Assembly (NCBI GenBank): GCA_032622095.1
Contig: CP136068.1
Coordinates: 164,815,465-164,879,464, forward strand
DNA: 64,000 bases
Direction of reading: 5' to 3'
DNA from: Siphonodentalium dalli
Lineage: Eukaryota; Mollusca; Scaphopoda; Gadilida; Siphonodentaliidae
Shown here: one piece after another, positions 48,125 to 60,247 of the stretch
Layout of the letters: each line of letters opens with the position of its first letter
Numbering within the stretch: position 1 is the first letter of the stretch
Program-made: the position numbers and the translations under genes
The notes under the pieces: model-generated
Databases searched by the model: none
Told to the model about the DNA's origin: nothing
Seen by the model: only the letters and a program-made list of their open reading frames with translations

Positions 48125-50276
48125 ATGAAGTTTACATTTGATAATCCCCTCAGATTCAAACCAGGACACAAACAGTTGTATAAAGCCAAGCGAGAACCAT
48201 ATGTGGATAACAGAGTAGTGAAACATTTACGCAAAAGAACGATCATTACATCACTGGACATTCTCGAAAAGCCAAACTCTGTGAGAGCACATCAAACTCG
48301 GTCTGCTGCAAACAGTCTTAATCCAAGAGGGAAGGGTCAATCTGACAACAAAGAGCCTGAAAGAAAAAATGAAAGGTAAACATCTCTCACAATATTCCAT
48401 GCAACAAACAATGTTATATGCATGTTCTTTTCATCATATAGATAAGAAATAGGGGGGGGGGGTATGAAATTCAGCATTATAATATCAATAAACTAAACAT
48501 ATATTTGATCTTCTCAAATCAAGTGTATGACTTTAAAATCTTTTTTCAAAATCTTGGCTGTGTCCTCCTGCATGACAAAAAAAATTAATTTGACATGCCC
48601 CCAAACCTCTGTGTGCAGGAAATGATTTGAAAACTGTACCCTGAGTCAAAACACAGGTTTTCAGCCTAATAATTTGCAGATAGAGTTACTCCCCTTATTC
48701 TGTTCATATGAATTGGGTCACTAATTGCAAACAGCACAGGTATAACATTGCTTTGCATGCAGATATATATAAATTAAATTGCAGCACTGTGAGTGCTTTA
48801 GTTTACTATTCATTCAAAGGACTGTTTGGAGCAGGCAGTGTTTTTAAAGAAAAAAAATATCTCACAGTTAGACCGATATGTATGTACCTTTAATATATAT
48901 GGTTCAAAGAGTAAAATTTAGGATTTTAATTTTTAATTTTCAGAAATGATAGCCCAGACAAGAGATGTGTCAGTGGTTGGCAATGCGAATGCGGATCAAA
49001 CAGGGTGGTCAATATACGCCGAAATGCGATGATGTGGAACTCTTCCTTCGAAAAACATAGGGCATATAAACCCACGTGTACAGGATTCCTATACTGGGAC
49101 ATGAACGCTGAGGAAATTCGTGGAATTGGATGTAGAGAGAAAATGATCCCTAACCCTAACACTAACCCTAACCATAAACACCTGAATAAATGTGATAATC
49201 ACACATGTGGGAAAGACTGTTTCGCAACGATTCCATTTGAGAAGAGCATCGGCGATGAGAGAACATGGGCGAAAGAAGCATTTGGTGAAATGAAAACCAA
49301 TAGCAATATCGAGATTGGTCACCTTGTTACTGATCCCGATGCAGCGGGCTTCAAAGGCTGTGAGGATCTCTATGACGAAGGAGCAACAGCGACCAGACCA
49401 ACTCATCAACTGGACTCAGCTCATGTGTCGAGAAACCATCGGAAATTCATCAAAAACCATAAGACGCTGCCAACTCTCATCGCTGGACCTGACCTAAAAA
49501 GCAAATCAAAACTGATAAATAAACTCGCAATGAACATTTCTGATCGATGTCAGGGTGAATTGACATCTGCGGGAAAGCATTTCAAAGCCAACGCTGAAGG
49601 AATGAAGAAACATTTACTGAATGTGAAAGAAGCAATAGTGAAGTGTTTCCAAAACTCCCATGTTATGTGTAAAAAATACTCATATCTGTGCAAGGGAACG
49701 AAAAAATCCAACTGGATCGTTAAAAATGAAACTGTGCTAGGACCCAAATTTACGATCAATAAAACTTCGGACTGTTCGGATATTCTCACGGAGTGTGTTG
49801 ACTACAGACTGTGTCCACAAATGATTGACAAGACTTTTCTTGGCATGAACACGCAAAAAGCCGAGGCATTCAACAGAGCAATTCGGGTATCTCTGCCCAA
49901 AAATGTGACATTTACCCGAAATGTTAGTGGGCGTGCACATTCAGCTTGCCATTCCACAAATGTAGGCTGTGGGAATTCCATATCTGTGTTGTGTAAAGAA
50001 CTTGATTGTGAGATTCACCCAAGATCAAAAGTGTCCAAAAGACTTGCAGCAGTGCAGAAGGCTGGAAATGACTTGAGATCATATAAAATGACCAAAAAGT
50101 CCAAACGGGCAAGAGTGGACAGGAGGGCAAAGTTATATGCTCTCTACGACAAACATAGTGAGGAAATTGCCTATCAGAAGGATATCATGATTCCACCTGA
50201 AGCATGTCCCAAACAGTTAAAGGAACACACATACACTAAGTCATCCAAGTGGAAAAGGGTTAAACCAAGGAGGTGA
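48125..50276 (+). CDS. Mutator-like transposase-related protein, two exons, U1
   Basis: Exons 48125-48375 and 48944-50276 join across a 568-bp GT-AG intron (AG/GTAAAC and TTTTCAG/A) with matching phase, giving 527 aa. The start ATG has A at -3; an in-frame TGA lies at 48089. Exon 1 is basic. Exon 2 opens with a Cys cluster (C92, C98, C100; more at 128, 146, 167, 172, 176). Then come LVTDPDAAGF (D214, D216), HQLDSAHVSRNH (D241, H244) and FLGMNTQKAEAFNRAI (E391), which line up in order with the later catalytic part of Mutator-like transposases (second D, C/H region, final E). RNVSGRAHSACHSTNVGCG follows, and the tail is Lys/Arg-rich. A usual first Asp motif (DGSW-like) was not found, so activity is uncertain. 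Residues 152-160 are NPNTNPNHK here, encoded by CCCTAA repeats. Its 3' end faces the endonuclease gene 20 bp away. Confidence 0.7.
48450..48462 (+). repeat. Poly-G run in the intron
   Basis: A run of G within the intron differs in length between units by one or two bases and explains much of the 4040-4042 bp period difference. Confidence 0.8.
49148..49173 (+). repeat. Telomere-type (CCCTAA)n inside the coding exon, U1
   Basis: CCCTAACCCTAACACTAACC plus one more CCCTAACC, with one C-to-A change relative to U2 and U3. It is in frame and encodes an Asn-Pro run. The same hexamer is the telomere repeat of most animals (as TTAGGG). Confidence 0.85.
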
Positions 50277-50296
50277 AATGTACCTTTCTCTTTAAC

Positions 50297-50695
50297 TCAA
50301 ATCAGACAAAAGGGTCTATGTGCCCTAGTGCAATATTTCTGTCCCTCGCAATGGCGTCGTTCAACATTTTTTTCATGGCTTTCCATAACAATGTGGTCGG
50401 GATTTACACATGTCTTCCTATGGCATATGTGACTAAGTTCGAGGCTGCCAGGGTAATAGGCGGGTGGAGACATCGCGAGTCTGTGTTTTATGACGAATGC
50501 TATTCGGTGGACACCCCAATCCTTTCTCGGCTGACCGGGCTCAGAATTATAACTCGACGGGAACTTGACATATAAATATCCATAACCGTCCTTTCTTGTC
50601 CGACCTGTCCAAACGCGACAGTCGAACAACCCCTCAAATCTCGATTTTTCGGATAATTTCGCATTGTAAAAATCATAAAATTGACTCTCCTCCAT
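50297..50695 (-). CDS. His-Cys-box (I-PpoI-type) endonuclease, U1
   Basis: Intronless 132-aa protein with an ATG at 50693-50695. The C-terminal half carries LELSHICHRKTCVNPDH, then ESHEKN and a C-x5-C-x3-H-x3-C end. Spacing from H89 matches I-PpoI almost exactly: H89 as general base, N110 as metal ligand, C26/C91/C96/H101 as first zinc site, C116/C122/H126/C130 as second. This is the zf-His_Me_endon fold, known mainly from homing endonucleases in rDNA introns, where it makes a sequence-specific double-strand break. Size is close to I-PpoI (about 160 aa). It is not inside an intron here but on the opposite strand and tail-to-tail with the transposase-like gene. All predicted key residues are intact. 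The target site is unknown. Confidence 0.85.
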   Translation of the reverse strand: MEESQFYDFYNAKLSEKSRFEGLFDCRVWTGRTRKDGYGYLYVKFPSSYNSEPGQPRKDWGVHRIAFVIKHRLAMSPPAYYPGSLELSHICHRKTCVNPDHIVMESHEKNVERRHCEGQKYCTRAHRPFCLI

Positions 50696-50776
50696 GTTTA
50701 TTCACTTGTATGACTTAAATGTGTGTTTAAAAATTGGATTTGGGACATGCTATCAGGAACTGGATAAATACCTTTA

Positions 50777-51228
50777 GGTTACACTGGTGTAAATATTTCC
50801 CATAGGCTTCAATGTTAACGTTTGTTGATCTGCATCAGAGGTCAAATGGAAACTGTTCAAACTGCCTTCGGATTATGTGAGCTTGACATCTGTGGAAACT
50901 TTCCCAATAAAAAAATCAACACCGTCTAGCAGGGAATCCACTTCAAATTTTCGTTTTTTCATGACTAGGGTCAGTTCCGCACTAAAAAAATATTGTCATT
51001 TTTTCAATCACACTTAAAATTTCTAAACAGCCACAACAGACTTCACCTTTAATGAATGGGCCTCTTGGCAAATGAAGTTTGTGGGAGAATGATTCCTTGA
51101 ATTTTTGTCAACAGTTTACATTTAATTCATGCAACCAATCACAGCCCAGAGTGTTTTAACTGTGAAACTCTATACTCCTCCCGCAACCGCAGGGGGGAGC
51201 TGCCTATAGTATTTACACCAGTGTAACC
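50777..51228. repeat. 452-bp block with inverted ends, U2
   Basis: Same as U1 block but preceded by CCTTTA, so the inverted symmetry is 25 bp per side. Lies between the endonuclease gene of U1 and the 5' region of U2. Confidence 0.85.
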
Positions 51229-52166
51229 TAAAGGGCCATGTGGCCTTTCTTCATATTTTTTGTGCATAACCCATTGTGAACCTTGATATATACCTATAAT
51301 TATTAAACTGATGTTGTTTTAAAAAAATGTGTTTTTAATGCCATGTGACCCTTTAATTGGAACCCACCCAATAATACACCAATTCAGAATAAAAAGCCAA
51401 AATGCAGGTTGGATTTGAGTTTAATTTAATAATATGAGGCATCTAATAAAGCATGAGAAGTTATACCACATTCATTTGATCAGGTTTTCACTTGGCTTTC
51501 ATCTGTTGTGTCCCATGAATTTAATTTCTCCACAGGAACAGATATGCACAGGTTTCATTTAACCCTATGCAAATCAGCTGCAGATTCACACAAAAAATGC
51601 CTTTACTTTGAAAAATAAATAGTGTGGAGGGTTCATTAGTCAGTAAACTTGGCATAATTTTGAAGAACAATTACTACTTGTCCCAAAATCAGAAAAATTA
51701 AGTGGAAAATTATTTAAACAATGAGCTCAGACAAGGGTGTTTTAACCCTGGGTCAGGTGAATTTTCCTGATTGAAAATGGTGCTAAAATTTGTAATGTCT
51801 GCTGCAATCCCAATTAGAAGGAATCCTTAATCTATTGTCTCACAGTATCAAATGTCGTTAACTAACATTGGACAGGGGGTGCCAATGATGAGGTTATAAT
51901 GACAACATGTTCCTTCAGCTGATAAAGTAGTAATATATCAACAGATAAGATGGCAGACATTTTCAAGCATCATTAATTTCAAAACTCCTTAAAAGCAAGG
52001 TGCTGATCTCAGAACGGTTAGTTGTCATCATTTCTCGAGACAAATATCATTTCTCATTGTAAAAATTCTGGAAGTTGTATATTCGCGAGAAGAATTTTCC
52101 AAATTAATGCTGTTAATGTGACAGAGTTGTTGAGTGGATTTTGGAATTTGTGAGGACTGTGAGACA

Positions 52167-54317
52167 ATGAAGTTTACATTTGATAATCCCCTCAGATTCA
52201 AACCAGGACACAAACAGTTGTATAAAGCCAAGCGAGAACCATATGTGGATAACAGAGTAGTGAAACATTTACGCAAAAGAACGATCATTACATCACTGGA
52301 CATTCTCGAAAAGCCAAACTCTGTGAGAGCACATCAAACTCGGTCTGCTGCAAACAGTCTTAATCCAAGAGGGAAGGGTCAATCTGACAACAAAGAGCCT
52401 GAAAGAAAAAATGAAAGGTAAACATCTCTCACAATATTCCATGCAACAAACAATGTTATATGCATGTTCTTTTCATCATATAGATAAGAAATAGGGGGGG
52501 GGGTATGAAATTCAGCATTATAATATCAATAAACTAAACATATATTTGATCTTCTCAAATCAAGTGTATGACTTTAAAATCTTTTTTCAAAATCTTGGCT
52601 GTGTCCTCCTGCATGACAAAAAAAATTAATTTGACATGCCCCCAAACCTCTGTGTGCAGGAAATGATTTGAAAACTGTACCCTGAGTCAAAACACAGGTT
52701 TTCAGCCTAATAATTTGCAGATAGAGTTACTCCCCTTATTCTGTTCATATGAATTGGGTCACTAATTGCAAACAGCACAGGTATAACATTGCTTTGCATG
52801 CAGATATATATAAATTAAATTGCAGCACTGTGAGTGCTTTAGTTTACTATTCATTCAAAGGACTGTTTGGAGCAGGCAGTGTTTTTAAAGAAAAAAAATA
52901 TCTCACAGTTAGACCGATATGTATGTACCTTTAATATATATGGTTCAAAGAGTAAAATTTAGGATTTTAATTTTTAATTTTCAGAAATGATAGCCCAGAC
53001 AAGAGATGTGTCAGTGGTTGGCAATGCGAATGCGGATCAAACAGGGTGGTCAATATACGCCGAAATGCGATGATGTGGAACTCTTCCTTCGAAAAACATA
53101 GGGCATATAAACCCACGTGTACAGGATTCCTATACTGGGACATGAACGCTGAGGAAATTCGTGGAATTGGATGTAGAGAGAAAATGATCCCTAACCCTAA
53201 CCCTAACCCTAACCATAAACACCTGAATAAATGTGATAATCACACATGTGGGAAAGACTGTTTCGCAACGATTCCATTTGAGAAGAGCATCGGCGATGAG
53301 AGAACATGGGCGAAAGAAGCATTTGGTGAAATGAAAACCAATAGCAATATCGAGATTGGTCACCTTGTTACTGATCCCGATGCAGCGGGCTTCAAAGGCT
53401 GTGAGGATCTCTATGACGAAGGAGCAACAGCGACCAGACCAACTCATCAACTGGACTCAGCTCATGTGTCGAGAAACCATCGGAAATTCATCAAAAACCA
53501 TAAGACGCTGCCAACTCTCATCGCTGGACCTGACCTAAAAAGCAAATCAAAACTGATAAATAAACTCGCAATGAACATTTCTGATCGATGTCAGGGTGAA
53601 TTGACATCTGCGGGAAAGCATTTCAAAGCCAACGCTGAAGGAATGAAGAAACATTTACTGAATGTGAAAGAAGCAATAGTGAAGTGTTTCCAAAACTCCC
53701 ATGTTATGTGTAAAAAATACTCATATCTGTGCAAGGGAACGAAAAAATCCAACTGGATCGTTAAAAATGAAACTGTGCTAGGACCCAAATTTACGATCAA
53801 TAAAACTTCGGACTGTTCGGATATTCTCACGGAGTGTGTTGACTACAGACTGTGTCCACAAATGATTGACAAGACTTTTCTTGGCATGAACACGCAAAAA
53901 GCCGAGGCATTCAACAGAGCAATTCGGGTATCTCTGCCCAAATATGTGACATTTACCCGAAATGTTAGTGGGCGTGCACATTCAGCTTGCCATTCCACAA
54001 ATGTAGGCTGTGGGAATTCCATATCTGTGTTGTGTAAAGAACTTGATTGTGAGATTCACCCAAGATCAAAAGTGTCCAAAAGACTTGCAGCAGTGCAGAA
54101 GGCTGGAAATGACTTGAGATCATATAAAATGACCAAAAAGTCCAAACGGGCAAGAGTGGACAGGAGGGCAAAGTTATATGCTCTCTACGACAAACATAGT
54201 GAGGAAATTGCCTATCAGAAGGATATCATGATTCCACCTGAAGCATGTCCCAAACAGTTAAAGGAACACACATACACTAAGTCATCCAAGTGGAAAAGGG
54301 TTAAACCAAGGAGGTGA
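52167..54317 (+). CDS. Mutator-like transposase-related protein, U2
   Basis: Exons 52167-52417 and 52985-54317, same splice sites and 527-aa product as in U1. Differences seen: the Asn-Pro run is uninterrupted (NPNPNPN, no Thr), and one Asn is changed to Tyr in SLPKYVTFTR. All D, H, E and Cys positions listed for U1 are kept. The open frame is intact, so this copy is as likely to be functional as the others. Confidence 0.7.
53189..53214 (+). repeat. Telomere-type (CCCTAA)4 in coding exon, U2
   Basis: Four perfect CCCTAA units followed by CC, in frame within the transposase-like gene. Confidence 0.9.
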
Positions 54318-54337
54318 AATGTACCTTTCTCTTTAAC

Positions 54338-54736
54338 TCAAATCAGACAAAAGGGTCTATGTGCCCTAGTGCAATATTTCTGTCCCTCGCAATGGCGTCG
54401 TTCAACATTTTTTTCATGGCTTTCCATAACAATGTGGTCGGGATTTACACATGTCTTCCTATGGCATATGTGACTAAGTTCGAGGCTGCCAGGGTAATAG
54501 GCGGGTGGAGACATCGCGAGTCTGTGTTTTATGACGAATGCTATTCGGTGGACACCCCAATCCTTTCTCGGCTGACCGGGCTCAGAATTATAACTCGACG
54601 GGAACTTGACATATAAATATCCATAACCGTCCTTTCTTGTCCGACCTGTCCAAACGCGACAGTCGAACAACCCCTCAAATCTCGATTTTTCGGATAATTT
54701 CGCATTGTAAAAATCATAAAATTGACTCTCCTCCAT
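54338..54736 (-). CDS. His-Cys-box endonuclease, U2
   Basis: 132 aa, identical in amino acid sequence to the U1 copy. 20 bp from the stop of the convergent transposase-like gene. Active-site His, Asn and all eight zinc ligands are present. Confidence 0.85.
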   Translation of the reverse strand: MEESQFYDFYNAKLSEKSRFEGLFDCRVWTGRTRKDGYGYLYVKFPSSYNSEPGQPRKDWGVHRIAFVIKHRLAMSPPAYYPGSLELSHICHRKTCVNPDHIVMESHEKNVERRHCEGQKYCTRAHRPFCLI

Positions 54737-54817
54737 GTTTATTCACTTGTATGACTTAAATGTGTGTTTAAAAATTGGATTTGGGACATGCTATCAGGAA
54801 CTGGATAAATACCTTTA

Positions 54818-55269
54818 GGTTACACTGGTGTAAATATTTCCCATAGGCTTCAATGTTAACGTTTGTTGATCTGCATCAGAGGTCAAATGGAAACTGTTCA
54901 AACTGCCTTCGGATTATGTGAGCTTGACATCTGTGGAAACTTTCCCAATAAAAAAATCAACACCGTCTAGCAGGGAATCCACTTCAAATTTTCGTTTTTT
55001 CATGACTAGGGTCAGTTCCGCACTAAAAAAATATTGTCATTTTTTCAATCACACTTAAAATTTCTAAACAGCCACAACAGACTTCACCTTTAATGAATGG
55101 GCCTCTTGGCAAATGAAGTTTGTGGGAGAATGATTCCTTGAATTTTTGTCAACAGTTTACATTTAATTCATGCAACCAATCACAGCCCAGAGTGTTTTAA
55201 CTGTGAAACTCTATACTCCTCCCGCAACCGCAGGGGGGAGCTGCCTATAGTATTTACACCAGTGTAACC
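54818..55269. repeat. 452-bp block with inverted ends, U3
   Basis: Identical arrangement to U2, ends GGTTACACTGG and CCAGTGTAACC, flanked by CCTTTA and TAAAGG. Confidence 0.85.
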
Positions 55270-56207
55270 TAAAGGGCCATGTGGCCTTTCTTCATATTTT
55301 TTGTGCATAACCCATTGTGAACCTTGATATATACCTATAATTATTAAACTGATGTTGTTTTAAAAAAATGTGTTTTTAATGCCATGTGACCCTTTAATTG
55401 GAACCCACCCAATAATACACCAATTCAGAATAAAAAGCCAAAATGCAGGTTGGATTTGAGTTTAATTTAATAATATGAGGCATCTAATAAAGCATGAGAA
55501 GTTATACCACATTCATTTGATCAGGTTTTCACTTGGCTTTCATCTGTTGTGTCCCATGAATTTAATTTCTCCACAGGAACAGATATGCACAGGTTTCATT
55601 TAACCCTATGCAAATCAGCTGCAGATTCACACAAAAAATGCCTTTACTTTGAAAAATAAATAGTGTGGAGGGTTCATTAGTCAGTAAACTTGGCATAATT
55701 TTGAAGAACAATTACTACTTGTCCCAAAATCAGAAAAATTAAGTGGAAAATTATTTAAACAATGAGCTCAGACAAGGGTGTTTTAACCCTGGGTCAGGTG
55801 AATTTTCCTGATTGAAAATGGTGCTAAAATTTGTAATGTCTGCTGCAATCCCAATTAGAAGGAATCCTTAATCTATTGTCTCACAGTATCAAATGTCGTT
55901 AACTAACATTGGACAGGGGGTGCCAATGATGAGGTTATAATGACAACATGTTCCTTCAGCTGATAAAGTAGTAATATATCAACAGATAAGATGGCAGACA
56001 TTTTCAAGCATCATTAATTTCAAAACTCCTTAAAAGCAAGGTGCTGATCTCAGAACGGTTAGTTGTCATCATTTCTCGAGACAAATATCATTTCTCATTG
56101 TAAAAATTCTGGAAGTTGTATATTCGCGAGAAGAATTTTCCAAATTAATGCTGTTAATGTGACAGAGTTGTTGAGTGGATTTTGGAATTTGTGAGGACTG
56201 TGAGACA

Positions 56208-58357
56208 ATGAAGTTTACATTTGATAATCCCCTCAGATTCAAACCAGGACACAAACAGTTGTATAAAGCCAAGCGAGAACCATATGTGGATAACAGAGTA
56301 GTGAAACATTTACGCAAAAGAACGATCATTACATCACTGGACATTCTCGAAAAGCCAAACTCTGTGAGAGCACATCAAACTCGGTCTGCTGCAAACAGTC
56401 TTAATCCAAGAGGGAAGGGTCAATCTGACAACAAAGAGCCTGAAAGAAAAAATGAAAGGTAAACATCTCTCACAATATTCCATGCAACAAACAATGTTAT
56501 ATGCATGTTCTTTTCATCATATAGATAAGAAATAGGGGGGGGGTATGAAATTCAGCATTATAATATCAATAAACTAAACATATATTTGATCTTCTCAAAT
56601 CAAGTGTATGACTTTAAAATCTTTTTTCAAAATCTTGGCTGTGTCCTCCTGCATGACAAAAAAAATTAATTTGACATGCCCCCAAACCTCTGTGTGCAGG
56701 AAATGATTTGAAAACTGTACCCTGAGTCAAAACACAGGTTTTCAGCCTAATAATTTGCAGATAGAGTTACTCCCCTTATTCTGTTCATATGAATTGGGTC
56801 ACTAATTGCAAACAGCACAGGTATAACATTGCTTTGCATGCAGATATATATAAATTAAATTGCAGCACTGTGAGTGCTTTAGTTTACTATTCATTCAAAG
56901 GACTGTTTGGAGCAGGCAGTGTTTTTAAAGAAAAAAAATATCTCACAGTTAGACCGATATGTATGTACCTTTAATATATATGGTTCAAAGAGTAAAATTT
57001 AGGATTTTAATTTTTAATTTTCAGAAATGATAGCCCAGACAAGAGATGTGTCAGTGGTTGGCAATGCGAATGCGGATCAAACAGGGTGGTCAATATACGC
57101 CGAAATGCGATGATGTGGAACTCTTCCTTCGAAAAACATAGGGCATATAAACCCACGTGTACAGGATTCCTATACTGGGACATGAACGCTGAGGAAATTC
57201 GTGGAATTGGATGTAGAGAGAAAATGATCCCTAACCCTAACCCTAACCCTAACCATAAACACCTGAATAAATGTGATAATCACACATGTGGGAAAGACTG
57301 TTTCGCAACGATTCCATTTGAGAAGAGCATCGGCGATGAGAGAACATGGGCGAAAGAAGCATTTGGTGAAATGAAAACCAATAGCAATATCGAGATTGGT
57401 CACCTTGTTACTGATCCCGATGCAGCGGGCTTCAAAGGCTGTGAGGATCTCTATGACGAAGGAGCAACAGCGACCAGACCAACTCATCAACTGGACTCAG
57501 CTCATGTGTCGAGAAACCATCGGAAATTCATCAAAAACCATAAGACGCTGCCAACTCTCATCGCTGGACCTGACCTAAAAAGCAAATCAAAACTGATAAA
57601 TAAACTCGCAATGAACATTTCTGATCGATGTCAGGGTGAATTGACATCTGCGGGAAAGCATTTCAAAGCCAACGCTGAAGGAATGAAGAAACATTTACTG
57701 AATGTGAAAGAAGCAATAGTGAAGTGTTTCCAAAACTCCCATGTTATGTGTAAAAAATACTCATATCTGTGCAAGGGAACGAAAAAATCCAACTGGATCG
57801 TTAAAAATGAAACTGTGCTAGGACCCAAATTTACGATCAATAAAACTTCGGACTGTTCGGATATTCTCACGGAGTGTGTTGACTACAGACTGTGTCCACA
57901 AATGATTGACAAGACTTTTCTTGGCATGAACACGCAAAAAGCCGAGGCATTCAACAGAGCAATTCGGGTATCTCTGCCCAAAAATGTGACATTTACCCGA
58001 AATGTTAGTGGGCGTGCACATTCAGCTTGCCATTCCACAAATGTAGGCTGTGGGAATTCCATATCTGTGTTGTGTAAAGAACTTGATTGTGAGATTCACC
58101 CAAGATCAAAAGTGTCCAAAAGACTTGCAGCAGTGCAGAAGGCTGGAAATGACTTGAGATCATATAAAATGACCAAAAAGTCCAAACGGGCAAGAGTGGA
58201 CAGGAGGGCAAAGTTATATGCTCTCTACGACAAACATAGTGAGGAAATTGCCTATCAGAAGGATATCATGATTCCACCTGAAGCATGTCCCAAACAGTTA
58301 AAGGAACACACATACACTAAGTCATCCAAGTGGAAAAGGGTTAAACCAAGGAGGTGA
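56208..58357 (+). CDS. Mutator-like transposase-related protein, U3
   Basis: Exons 56208-56458 and 57025-58357, 527 aa. It has the uninterrupted Asn-Pro run as in U2 and the Asn form (SLPKNVTFTR) as in U1 and U4. The intron is slightly shorter because of a shorter poly-G run near 56536. Confidence 0.7.
57229..57254 (+). repeat. Telomere-type (CCCTAA)4 in coding exon, U3
   Basis: Four perfect CCCTAA units followed by CC, as in U2. Confidence 0.9.
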
Positions 58358-58377
58358 AATGTACCTTTCTCTTTAAC

Positions 58378-58776
58378 TCAAATCAGACAAAAGGGTCTAT
58401 GTGCCCTAGTGCAATATTTCTGTCCCTCGCAATGGCGTCGTTCAACATTTTTTTCATGGCTTTCCATAACAATGTGGTCGGGATTTACACATGTCTTCCT
58501 ATGGCATATGTGACTAAGTTCGAGGCTGCCAGGGTAATAGGCGGGTGGAGACATCGCGAGTCTGTGTTTTATGACGAATGCTATTCGGTGGACACCCCAA
58601 TCCTTTCTCGGCTGACCGGGCTCAGAATTATAACTCGACGGGAACTTGACATATAAATATCCATAACCGTCCTTTCTTGTCCGACCTGTCCAAACGCGAC
58701 AGTCGAACAACCCCTCAAATCTCGATTTTTCGGATAATTTCGCATTGTAAAAATCATAAAATTGACTCTCCTCCAT
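58378..58776 (-). CDS. His-Cys-box endonuclease, U3
   Basis: 132 aa, same protein as U1 and U2, with all zinc and active-site residues kept. Confidence 0.85.
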   Translation of the reverse strand: MEESQFYDFYNAKLSEKSRFEGLFDCRVWTGRTRKDGYGYLYVKFPSSYNSEPGQPRKDWGVHRIAFVIKHRLAMSPPAYYPGSLELSHICHRKTCVNPDHIVMESHEKNVERRHCEGQKYCTRAHRPFCLI

Positions 58777-58857
58777 GTTTATTCACTTGTATGACTTAAA
58801 TGTGTGTTTAAAAATTGGATTTGGGACATGCTATCAGGAACTGGATAAATACCTTTA

Positions 58858-59309
58858 GGTTACACTGGTGTAAATATTTCCCATAGGCTTCAATGTTAAC
58901 GTTTGTTGATCTGCATCAGAGGTCAAATGGAAACTGTTCAAACTGCCTTCGGATTATGTGAGCTTGACATCTGTGGAAACTTTCCCAATAAAAAAATCAA
59001 CACCGTCTAGCAGGGAATCCACTTCAAATTTTCGTTTTTTCATGACTAGGGTCAGTTCCGCACTAAAAAAATATTGTCATTTTTTCAATCACACTTAAAA
59101 TTTCTAAACAGCCACAACAGACTTCACCTTTAATGAATGGGCCTCTTGGCAAATGAAGTTTGTGGGAGAATGATTCCTTGAATTTTTGTCAACAGTTTAC
59201 ATTTAATTCATGCAACCAATCACAGCCCAGAGTGTTTTAACTGTGAAACTCTATACTCCTCCCGCAACCGCAGGGGGGAGCTGCCTATAGTATTTACACC
59301 AGTGTAACC
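58858..59309. repeat. 452-bp block with inverted ends, U4
   Basis: As in U2 and U3; no sequence difference noticed by eye. Confidence 0.85.
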
Positions 59310-60247
59310 TAAAGGGCCATGTGGCCTTTCTTCATATTTTTTGTGCATAACCCATTGTGAACCTTGATATATACCTATAATTATTAAACTGATGTTGTTT
59401 TAAAAAAATGTGTTTTTAATGCCATGTGACCCTTTAATTGGAACCCACCCAATAATACACCAATTCAGAATAAAAAGCCAAAATGCAGGTTGGATTTGAG
59501 TTTAATTTAATAATATGAGGCATCTAATAAAGCATGAGAAGTTATACCACATTCATTTGATCAGGTTTTCACTTGGCTTTCATCTGTTGTGTCCCATGAA
59601 TTTAATTTCTCCACAGGAACAGATATGCACAGGTTTCATTTAACCCTATGCAAATCAGCTGCAGATTCACACAAAAAATGCCTTTACTTTGAAAAATAAA
59701 TAGTGTGGAGGGTTCATTAGTCAGTAAACTTGGCATAATTTTGAAGAACAATTACTACTTGTCCCAAAATCAGAAAAATTAAGTGGAAAATTATTTAAAC
59801 AATGAGCTCAGACAAGGGTGTTTTAACCCTGGGTCAGGTGAATTTTCCTGATTGAAAATGGTGCTAAAATTTGTAATGTCTGCTGCAATCCCAATTAGAA
59901 GGAATCCTTAATCTATTGTCTCACAGTATCAAATGTCGTTAACTAACATTGGACAGGGGGTGCCAATGATGAGGTTATAATGACAACATGTTCCTTCAGC
60001 TGATAAAGTAGTAATATATCAACAGATAAGATGGCAGACATTTTCAAGCATCATTAATTTCAAAACTCCTTAAAAGCAAGGTGCTGATCTCAGAACGGTT
60101 AGTTGTCATCATTTCTCGAGACAAATATCATTTCTCATTGTAAAAATTCTGGAAGTTGTATATTCGCGAGAAGAATTTTCCAAATTAATGCTGTTAATGT
60201 GACAGAGTTGTTGAGTGGATTTTGGAATTTGTGAGGACTGTGAGACA

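Noticed and set aside
47986-48261. 91-codon minus-strand frame in each 4-kb unit
   Set aside because: Antisense to exon 1 of the transposase-like gene. No motif; the sense strand has matching splice phase into exon 2.
48708-48893. 61-codon frame inside the intron of each unit
   Set aside because: Lies wholly within the intron and has no motif; conserved only because the units are identical.
49148-49173. True telomere or chromosome end
   Set aside because: Only four hexamers, in frame inside an exon and repeated at the same place in each unit.
50273-50575. 100-codon plus-strand frame after the transposase-like gene
   Set aside because: Antisense to the endonuclease, whose catalytic and zinc residues are clear on the minus strand.
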